Assembly: GCF_025642745.1 (NCBI RefSeq)
Contig: NZ_JANZKP010000007.1
Coordinates: 1-64,000, forward strand
From: Cellulomonas sp. RIT-PI-Y
GTDB taxonomy: Bacteria; Actinomycetota; Actinomycetes; Actinomycetales; Cellulomonadaceae
Reading direction: 5' to 3'
Length of the DNA: 64,000 nucleotides
In this document: positions 57,939 through 64,000 of the stretch, piece after piece
Numbering within the stretch: the first letter of the stretch is position 1
Layout of the letters: each line of letters starts with the position of its first letter
Translations under genes and position numbers: made by a program
Notes under the pieces: generated by a model
Seen by the model: only the letters and a program-made list of their open reading frames with translations
Database searches by the model: none
What the model was told of the DNA's origin: nothing

Positions 57939-59012
57939 CTAGCTCCCCGCTGCGTCGCAGAGTGCGAGCATCAGGACGTCCATCGCCACGGTGCCCACCA
58001 CGGAGCCGTTCATGTCGGTGCAGACCAGGGGGTCCCAGCGGCGCTGCTCGGGGCGGAGCATCGCCCGGCGTGCCACCTCGGTCAGCGACGAGCTGGGCGC
58101 CACCGTCATCGCGGGCACCCACCGTCCGGCACCGTCCCGCACCTCGACGGCCTTCCCGTTGTCCGCCAGCAGCACCTCGCACCCGTCGCGGTGGCGCCCG
58201 GCCCGCGCCGGCCGGACCACGCTGGCGATGTTGCCGGTCAGGGAGGTGCGCAAGGCCGTGGCACGGATGTGTGCGGCGTCCTCGGCGGGCAGCGCGGTGA
58301 GCATCTGCGCCTGCGGCCGGCCCAGCGCCCAGCCCTGTCCGAGCGGGACACCCATGGAGATCAGCGCCTCCAGCTCGGGCCGGGTCTCGATGCCCTCGGC
58401 GAGCAGCCACCCGTCCATCCGGCCGACCAGATCGCCGAAGACCTCGACCAGGGTGCGCTTGACCGGGTCGGTGTCGATCCCGGTGACCAGGGCACGGTCC
58501 AGCTTGACGATGTCCGGCCGCAGATCCAGCAGCAGCTGGAGCCCGGCGTACCCGGTGCCCGCGTCGTCCATCGCGATCAACGCCCCGGCGGACCGGACGC
58601 GGTCCAGCACCGCCAACGCACGGCCCGCCTCGTCCACCCGGGTGTGCTCGGTGAGCTCCAGGACCAGCCGGGACAGATCACCGGTGGACAGCAGCGCCTC
58701 CGCGACGACGTCGTCCGCCAGCAGATGCGGGTCGACGTTGACGGTCAGGAAGGTGTTCGGCGGCAGGGTGTCCCGGGTCGCGATCGCCTTGTGCAGCACC
58801 CGGGCCTGCAACGACGGGTTGTGCCCCCACCGGTGCGCCGCGGCGAACCAGACGTCCGGCGCGGCCCGCCACGGACCGGCGAACCGGGACAGCAGCTCGT
58901 AGCCGGTGACGAATCCCGTGACCAGCTCGACGATCGGCTGGGCGTGCAGCGTGTGCGTCGAGGGGTCGTCGAGCGCGCCCCGCAGCACGGCCTCCCAGCG
59001 AGGGTCGTCCAC
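57939..59012 (-). CDS. EAL-domain protein (cyclic di-GMP phosphodiesterase-like) with C-terminal CBS-like region
   Basis: About 357 residues. The EAL motif is degenerate, YELLSRF in place of E-A-L-x-R; other catalytic segments are kept: NVDPHLL, LVLELTEHT, IAMDDAGTGYAGLQLL, IVKLDRALV and LLAEGIET. A CBS/FIST-like regulatory region follows (about 245-357). It would hydrolyse or only bind c-di-GMP. The start is unclear: GTG 59012 is used, but homology-like sequence begins about nine codons earlier at a non-standard ATC preceded by GAGGGGG. Confidence 0.8.
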   Translation of the reverse strand: MDDPRWEAVLRGALDDPSTHTLHAQPIVELVTGFVTGYELLSRFAGPWRAAPDVWFAAAHRWGHNPSLQARVLHKAIATRDTLPPNTFLTVNVDPHLLADDVVAEALLSTGDLSRLVLELTEHTRVDEAGRALAVLDRVRSAGALIAMDDAGTGYAGLQLLLDLRPDIVKLDRALVTGIDTDPVKRTLVEVFGDLVGRMDGWLLAEGIETRPELEALISMGVPLGQGWALGRPQAQMLTALPAEDAAHIRATALRTSLTGNIASVVRPARAGRHRDGCEVLLADNGKAVEVRDGAGRWVPAMTVAPSSSLTEVARRAMLRPEQRRWDPLVCTDMNGSVVGTVAMDVLMLALCDAAGS

Positions 59013-59142
59013 CGGGGGCGCCTGCAGCTCGACGTCGATGGTTCCCCCTCGGCTCTCCGGACGCCCGGGTGCTCCCGGGCATCCACCCCATCGACCGGCA
59101 CCCCGGTCGTCTGTAGCGAAACAGGGCGAATCGCCCAGCCTT

Positions 59143-59508
59143 TCACCCGGCTCCGGGCTCCTCGGCCTGCCACAGCTCGATCCGGCGGCCCTCCGGGTCC
59201 AGCACCCAGCCGAACCGCCCGATGCCCGGCAGGTCCTGGACCCCGGGCAGCACCCGGGTCCCCGCGGCACGCAGCTGCGCCAGCATGGCGTCCAGGTCCC
59301 GCACCCGGAAGTTCAGCATCACCTGTTGGTCCGCGGAGCCGAAGTAGTCGGTGTCCTGGTCGAAGCCCGCGACCACCGTGGGCCCGGCCGCCTGCGGCCA
59401 GGCCGGGTCGCCGTCGACGCCGAGCGCCTCGCGGTACCAGGCGGTCAGTGCCGTGGGGTCGGCCGAGCGGACGAAGTAGCCCCCGATGCCCTCGACCCGC
59501 TCGGTCAT
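59143..59508 (-). CDS. VOC-family protein
   Basis: 121 residues: IGGYFVRSADPTALTAWYREALGV and GWVLDPEGRRIELWQ. The ATG overlaps the stop of the upstream VOC gene (ATGA), so the two VOC proteins are made together and may form a pair. Confidence 0.83.
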   Translation of the reverse strand: MTERVEGIGGYFVRSADPTALTAWYREALGVDGDPAWPQAAGPTVVAGFDQDTDYFGSADQQVMLNFRVRDLDAMLAQLRAAGTRVLPGVQDLPGIGRFGWVLDPEGRRIELWQAEEPGAG

Positions 59509-59894
59509 GCCTGCGCCGACCGGTCGAGCCGGGTCCGGAGCAGGCAGAACGCGTTGCCCTCCGGATCCTGCAGGACGTGCCAGGACTCGTCGCCGGTCTG
59601 GCCCACGTCGGCGTGCCGGGCACCGAGCGCCAGCAGCCGGTCGAGCTCCTGGTCGTGGTCGCGGTCGGTGGGACTGAGATCCAGGTGCAGGCGGCCCTTC
59701 CCCGGCTGCGGGGCGTCGTGCCGGCTCAGGATGATCGTGGGTTGCAGTCCGCCGAAGCCCGTCCGCGGGCCGATCTCCAGGGTGCCGTCGTCCTCCCGGT
59801 CGAGGACCACGAAGTCGAGCACCGCGCACCAGAACTCGGCGAGGGCGGCGGGGTCACGGGTCTCCAGCACGAGCTCGCTCAGTCGACTGGCCAT
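59505..59894 (-). CDS. VOC-family protein
   Basis: 129 residues: SELVLETRDPAALAEFWCAVLDF and SWHVLQDPEGNAFCLLR, with RLHLDLSPTDRD in the middle as in actinobacterial glyoxalase-like proteins. GGAGGTG lies 8 bases before the ATG. Coupled to the next VOC gene. Confidence 0.83.
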   Translation of the reverse strand: MASRLSELVLETRDPAALAEFWCAVLDFVVLDREDDGTLEIGPRTGFGGLQPTIILSRHDAPQPGKGRLHLDLSPTDRDHDQELDRLLALGARHADVGQTGDESWHVLQDPEGNAFCLLRTRLDRSAQA

Positions 59895-59990
59895 CGGGAC
59901 GCACCTCCGGGTCGGGAGTCCGACGGTACCCGCGCGCGCCCTGGGCGCACGTCGGGTTGACTCGGGCCGTCCCCGACCGGAAGTGAGCAG

Positions 59991-60896
59991 ATGCGCCTCG
60001 ACGGATCCGACCCGTCCCTGATCGACGACGTCCGTGCCCGGGCCGCCCGGGACGACCCGCCGCGGTCCTACCCCTACGACCTGGCCGCCGTCGGCGCCCT
60101 GGGGCGGGCCGGGCTGCGTGCGATCGGGGCGATCGCGGCGATCGACCTGGTGCTGATCGCCCTGATCGTCTGGCGTCGCAGCCTGTTCGTGTCGATCGTC
60201 GGCGGGCTGGCCCTGCTGGTCGGGGTGGTCTACCTGGTGCTGATGGTCCGGCTCCGCGCCGCCACGCTCCGCCAGGTGGACCCGCACCGGCCCGTGGTCG
60301 CCGTCGGTCCGGTGGCGCTGGAGGCCCACGGCGTCGGCGCGGTGCCCTGGTCGTCGGTGGTCGGCGTGTTCGTCACCGACGTGACCGAGCGCGAGCTCGA
60401 GACGACCGCCCGGACCCGGGGCGTGGCCGCGCTCGGGCGCCGATTGACCCGCTCCGGGTCGAACGGCTGGGTCGGGATCCATCTGTTCTTCCGCGAGCAC
60501 CCGGTCCGGAGCGCACCTGCGGTGAGCAGCCTTCCCCGCTGGACGCCGGGCGGCAAGGACCGCAAGGAGCGCCCGGTCGAGCACTGGGGCACCGCGGTGC
60601 TGCAGATCGACCGGATCATGGCGCCGGAGCACCAGCGCGACCTGGCCCGCGACCTGGAGGCCCGAGCCCACCGGCACGGCGTCGCATGGGCGGAGCTGCC
60701 GGAGTACGGGCCGGTCGCGGACTGGTTGCAGTCGAACGGCCTGGAGGCGCTGAACCCGGCCCGGATGGGTGCGTGGATCGCCGACGAGTACGTGCCGCCC
60801 GCCCCGACCGTCCCGTTCCCGACCGGGGTGACCGTTCCGTCCTGGGCAGAGGTGATCGCCGGTCGGCGCGAGCGCGCGGGCAAGCCGCCGCTGTGA
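59991..60896 (+). CDS. Hypothetical two-helix membrane protein
   Basis: 301 residues. A short cytoplasmic N-terminus, two membrane helices (about 42-60 and 66-86), then a soluble domain of some 210 residues with a PH-like VEVGPVALEAHGVG-type beginning and a C-terminal Pro-rich tail. No family recognised. Converges on the dehydratase, with only one base between stops. Confidence 0.6.
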   Translation: MRLDGSDPSLIDDVRARAARDDPPRSYPYDLAAVGALGRAGLRAIGAIAAIDLVLIALIVWRRSLFVSIVGGLALLVGVVYLVLMVRLRAATLRQVDPHRPVVAVGPVALEAHGVGAVPWSSVVGVFVTDVTERELETTARTRGVAALGRRLTRSGSNGWVGIHLFFREHPVRSAPAVSSLPRWTPGGKDRKERPVEHWGTAVLQIDRIMAPEHQRDLARDLEARAHRHGVAWAELPEYGPVADWLQSNGLEALNPARMGAWIADEYVPPAPTVPFPTGVTVPSWAEVIAGRRERAGKPPL

Positions 60897-60897
60897 C

Positions 60898-62124
60898 TCA
60901 CCAGTCGTGCACGCTCCCGTCCAGCAGCCGGTTCACCGGCAGATAGGCGGGTGCGTAGGGGTGCGCGGCGGCCAGCTCCTCGTCCAGCTCCACCCCCAGA
61001 CCGGGCTGCTCCCCCGGGTGCAGGTGGCCGTCGGTGAAGGTGTACGCGTGCCGGAACACCCGGTCGGTCAGCGCGGTGTGCCCGCTGAACTCCTGGATGC
61101 CGAAGTTGTGGATCGCCAGGTCCAGGTGCACGGCGGCGGCCATCCCCACCGGGGAGATGTCCTCCGGTCCGTGGATGGCGCTGCGGATCTGGTGCTGGGC
61201 GGCGTAGTCGAACAGCTTGCGCAGCGGTGACACCCCGCCGAAGTGCGTCACCGCGGAGCGCACGTAGTCGATCAGGTGCTCGTCGATCAGGGTCTGGTAG
61301 TCGAAGACCGTGTTGAAGACCTCGCCGATCGCCAGGGGGGTGGTGCTGTGCTGACGGACCAGACGCAGCGCGGCCTGGTTCTCCGCCGGCGTGACGTCCT
61401 CCAGCCAGAACAGGTCGTAGGGCTCGACGGTCGCGGCCAGGCGCGCGGCCTCCTGCGGGCTCAGCCGGTGGTGCGCGTCGTGCAGCAGCGGCAGCTCGGG
61501 TCCGAACTCCGAGCGGACCGCCTCCAGCACGGTCGGCACGTGCCGGAGGTAGGCGGCGGTGTCCCAGTCCTCCTCGACCGGCAGCGCACGCTGGTCGAGC
61601 CGCACGCCGCCGTCCTCGGCGGCGATGGCGGTGCCCTGGTGCACGCCGTACACCCGCTGGAGCCCGGGCACGCCGGTCTGCACCCGGATCGCGGTGTAGC
61701 CCTCCGCCAGCCGGGCGCGCACCGAGTCGAGCAGCTCCGGGATGTCCGCGCCGTTCGCGTGCCCGTAGGTCCGCACCCGGTCGCGGGAGGCCCCGCCGAG
61801 CAGCTGGTAGAGCGGCAGCCCGGCGGTCTTCGCCTTGATGTCCCAGAGCGCGACGTCGACCGCGGCGATCGCGGCCATGGTCACCGGACCCCGCCGCCAG
61901 TACGCGCCGCGGTAGAGCGACTGCCAGGTGTGCTCGATCCGCTGCGGGTCGGTGCCGATCAGCAGCGGCACCACGTGGTCGCGCAGGTAGGAGACCACGG
62001 CGAGCTCCCGGCCGTTCAGCGTGGCGTCGCCGAGCCCGGTCACCCCCTCGTCGGTGGTGAGCTTCAGGGTGACGAAGTTGCGGCCGGGGCTGGTGACGAC
62101 GACATCGGCGCTGACGATCCTCAT
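60898..62124 (-). CDS. Mannonate dehydratase-like enolase superfamily enzyme (ManD/RspA)
   Basis: 408 residues: an N-terminal capping domain and a TIM barrel. Metal and catalytic residues of the ManD subgroup are visible: LLHDAHHRL (first ligand and His), [16 protein letters not shown] and [11 protein letters not shown]. The loop [11 protein letters not shown] early on also fits. It dehydrates D-mannonate or a related acid sugar to the 2-keto-3-deoxy acid. It is followed upstream by a PTS IIA gene, linking it to sugar-acid uptake. Confidence 0.87.
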   Translation of the reverse strand: MRIVSADVVVTSPGRNFVTLKLTTDEGVTGLGDATLNGRELAVVSYLRDHVVPLLIGTDPQRIEHTWQSLYRGAYWRRGPVTMAAIAAVDVALWDIKAKTAGLPLYQLLGGASRDRVRTYGHANGADIPELLDSVRARLAEGYTAIRVQTGVPGLQRVYGVHQGTAIAAEDGGVRLDQRALPVEEDWDTAAYLRHVPTVLEAVRSEFGPELPLLHDAHHRLSPQEAARLAATVEPYDLFWLEDVTPAENQAALRLVRQHSTTPLAIGEVFNTVFDYQTLIDEHLIDYVRSAVTHFGGVSPLRKLFDYAAQHQIRSAIHGPEDISPVGMAAAVHLDLAIHNFGIQEFSGHTALTDRVFRHAYTFTDGHLHPGEQPGLGVELDEELAAAHPYAPAYLPVNRLLDGSVHDW

Positions 62125-62157
62125 GGCGTCATCATGTCAGCGCGCCGGGGTCCTCTC

Positions 62158-62595
62158 TCAGTCGTTCACCGCGGCCAGCAGCGCGTGCAGTTCGACCGAC
62201 GTCGGCACCGCCTTGAGCCGTTCGACGTCGTCCTGGTCGGAGAACAGCACGGCGATCCGGGCCAGCAGGCCCAGGTGGTCGTCACCTCTCCCGGCGATGC
62301 CGACCACGAACCGCACCGTCTCGCCGCCCCAGTCCACCCCGCCGTCGTAGCGGTGCACCACCAACGCGGACCGCTGCACCGTCCCCTTCGCCGCCGTGGT
62401 GCCGTGCGGGATGGCCAGCTCGTTGCCCATGTAGGTGGACACCGTCCGCTCGCGCTCCAGCATCGCCGCGAGGTAGTCCCCGGTCACCGCACCCACGGAC
62501 TCCAACAGGGCGGCGGCCTCGGCGATCGCCTCCCCCTGCGTGACGGATCCCGGACGGATCCGGACCTGGTCCGGGCCCAGCACATCGGCGGTCAT
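62158..62595 (-). CDS. PTS EIIA component, mannitol/fructose type
   Basis: 145 residues forming one EIIA(Mtl)-like domain. The phosphorylated His is H64 in NELAIPHGT; the SVTQGEAIAEAAALL start and YMGNELA segment match. It passes phosphate from HPr to an EIIB. GAGGAG lies before the ATG at 62595. It shares its operon with the ManD gene 33 bases downstream and is divergent from the EIIC permease. Confidence 0.85.
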   Translation of the reverse strand: MTADVLGPDQVRIRPGSVTQGEAIAEAAALLESVGAVTGDYLAAMLERERTVSTYMGNELAIPHGTTAAKGTVQRSALVVHRYDGGVDWGGETVRFVVGIAGRGDDHLGLLARIAVLFSDQDDVERLKAVPTSVELHALLAAVND

Positions 62596-62615
62596 CGGCT
62601 CTCCTCGGGAGGGAT

Positions 62616-62627
62616 TGGTATGTACCA
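62616..62627. promoter_or_regulatory. GntR-like operator in the PTS divergent region
   Basis: TGGTA-TG-TACCA, perfect arms resembling FadR-subfamily GntR sites (TGGTnnnACCA). It lies between the divergent EIIA and EIIC genes, and a TATACCA half-site follows at 62674-62680. The regulator is not in the window. Confidence 0.6.
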
Positions 62628-62711
62628 CCAGTCAATCGGGTCTGGTGCTCGCTCGCAAGTGGGCTATACCATTCTGCCTACTCTCCCGCTCCGATCCCGT
62701 GAGGTGCGTGC

Positions 62712-64000
62712 ATGTCATCCTTCGAGAGCTTGATCGAGCTCATCACGAACAACCTGTTCAGCCAGGTCGCCGTCCTGATCGGCATCATCGCCATCGTCGG
62801 CCTGGCCCTGCAGCGCAAACCTTTCGAGCAGGTCGTGGCGGGAGGGCTGCGCGCCACCATCGGCGTGGTGGTGCTGAACATCGGCGTCGAGATCTTCGTC
62901 GGCGGCCTGGTCAGCTTCCAGACCATCGTGGCCAGCGCCCTCGGTCTGGACCCGCCCACCTCCGACGCCACCCTGGCGGACTTCGGCTCCGGCAGCGGGT
63001 CGGTCGTGCCGCTGATCATCGCCGGTGGATTCGTGATCCACCTGATCATGGTCCGGCTGTTCACGGCCGCCCGCTTCGTCTACCTCACCGGCCACCTGAT
63101 GTACTGGATGAGCGTCGTGATCGCCGCCAGCCTGGTCGAGGCGTTCGGCGACGTGAACCGCTGGGTGCTCGCCGCGGTCGGCTCCCTGCTGATTGCCTGC
63201 TACTGGGTGCTGCAGCCGCTGTGGACCGCGCCGCTCATGCGCAAGGTGATGGGCGACGACGAGGTCGGCTTGGCGCACACCGATTCGACGATCGCGATCG
63301 CCGCGGGCTACGGGGCGAAGGCGCTCAAGCTCGGCGACCCGGAGAAGCACGATTCCGAGCACCTCAAGCTGCCCCGCGCGCTGTCGTTCTTCAAGGACAT
63401 CAACGTGTCCACCGCCTTCGTGATCGGCGTGATCATGCTCATCGCGGTGCTCTTCGCCGATGCAGGGGTGGTCGAGGCACAGATGGCCGACGCCACCGTG
63501 CTGCCCTGGGTCTGGGCGCTCCTGCAAGCACTGCGCTTCGCCGCCGGGATCGCGATCCTGCTGTTCGGTGTCCGGATGTTCCTGGCGGAGATCGTCCCCG
63601 CGTTCAAGGGGCTGTCCGAGCGGGCGCTCCCCGGGTCGAAGCCGGCGCTGGATCTGCCGGTGACCTTCACCCGCGCGCCCACCGCGGTGATGATCGGATT
63701 CCTCACCTCCACCGTGGTGTTCCTGGTGCTGATGGGCGTGTTCGCGGCCACCGGCTGGTTCGTGCTGGTGCCGCCGATGATCATGCTCTTCTTCGGCGGT
63801 GGTGCCGGTGGAGTCTTCGGCAACGCGGTCGCGGGGTGGCGTGGGGCGGTTTTCGGAGGCGTCGTGAACGGCGTGGTCCTCGCCTTCGGCCAGTGGATCG
63901 GCTGGAGTGTCTGGGGGCACACCGCGCCGGAGCTGGCGACACTGGCCGACTCCGACTGGTTCGCCGTGGGCTGGGCCCTGCGCTGGGTCGGCGAGCCGCT
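62712..64000 (+). CDS. PTS EIIC permease, ascorbate/UlaA type (partial, cut by right edge)
   Basis: 429 codons are visible and the frame is still open at the right edge. Many membrane helices (ten or more), with the UlaA/SgaT-type opening LFSQVAVLIGIIAIVGLALQRK and IGVVVLNIGVEIFVGG. It would import and phosphorylate a sugar acid such as ascorbate or a hexuronate with the divergent EIIA; EIIB is expected beyond the edge. GAGGTG lies 5 bases before the ATG. Confidence 0.87.
   Translation, partial: MSSFESLIELITNNLFSQVAVLIGIIAIVGLALQRKPFEQVVAGGLRATIGVVVLNIGVEIFVGGLVSFQTIVASALGLDPPTSDATLADFGSGSGSVVPLIIAGGFVIHLIMVRLFTAARFVYLTGHLMYWMSVVIAASLVEAFGDVNRWVLAAVGSLLIACYWVLQPLWTAPLMRKVMGDDEVGLAHTDSTIAIAAGYGAKALKLGDPEKHDSEHLKLPRALSFFKDINVSTAFVIGVIMLIAVLFADAGVVEAQMADATVLPWVWALLQALRFAAGIAILLFGVRMFLAEIVPAFKGLSERALPGSKPALDLPVTFTRAPTAVMIGFLTSTVVFLVLMGVFAATGWFVLVPPMIMLFFGGGAGGVFGNAVAGWRGAVFGGVVNGVVLAFGQWIGWSVWGHTAPELATLADSDWFAVGWALRWVGEP

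Noticed and set aside
1-64000. tRNA, rRNA, insertion sequences, CRISPR arrays
   Set aside because: Looked for cloverleaf arms, transposase motifs and spaced repeats by eye; none was convincing.

Overview
The window is very GC-rich DNA from an actinobacterium, most likely a Micrococcales/Cellulomonas-type organism. Markers are RbpA, the adjacent lnt and ppm1 genes (apolipoprotein N-acyltransferase followed by polyprenol-phosphate mannose synthase), many GTG starts, GTGA/ATGA overlaps, and many genes whose start codon lies 6-8 nt after a TANNNT -10 box, which implies leaderless mRNAs. No rRNA, tRNA, CRISPR or insertion sequence was recognised. Both edges cut genes: an amidohydrolase on the left and a PTS permease on the right.

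Layout. 1-12.9 kb: lipoprotein and mannolipid biosynthesis, rbpA, a carboxylate-amine ligase, an ECF sigma factor with a membrane partner, a metal exporter with its ArsR repressor, a divergent serpin-like protein, and an acyltransferase. 13-17.4 kb: a beta-galactosidase (GH42)/sugar transporter/TetR module with matching 22-bp operators in front of the two target genes. 17.4-33.9 kb: a mixed accessory stretch with an anti-sigma-type kinase overlapping a hydrolase, a chemoreceptor, a second acyltransferase, a haem-oxygenase-like/CDGSH pair, MATE/MarR, an arginase-like protein, and several VOC proteins.

33.9-42.0 kb is the most notable region: an 8.06-kb filamentous-phage (inovirus) prophage. 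It has an HUH replication initiator, SSB, a Zot/pI-type ATPase, a pVIII-like coat protein, a 650-residue pIII-like spike with signal peptide and C-terminal anchor, a pVI-like protein, and two overlapping mini-genes of 33 and 40 codons just upstream of the coat gene, as in Ff phages. No integrase is present. The element is bounded by an 18-bp direct repeat that is the XerC-arm and centre of a dif-like site; the right copy also carries a XerD-type arm. The att core lies inside a phage reading frame, so circularisation would rebuild a 130-codon gene and join ssb to the structural operon, while integration cuts that operon. If this is the chromosomal dif, the window includes the replication terminus.

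42-64 kb: Nudix hydrolase, a TetR/MFS efflux pair with three tandem palindromes, a ketopantoate reductase-like enzyme, a fatty-acid desaturase and stress-type cluster (LapA-like, SpoIIE phosphatase), a TetR/hydrolase pair, two decaying genes (an F420-dependent NADP reductase-like gene and a WYL regulator), another MFS pump, a TrmH methyltransferase, an EAL protein, and a mannonate dehydratase/PTS locus running off the right edge.
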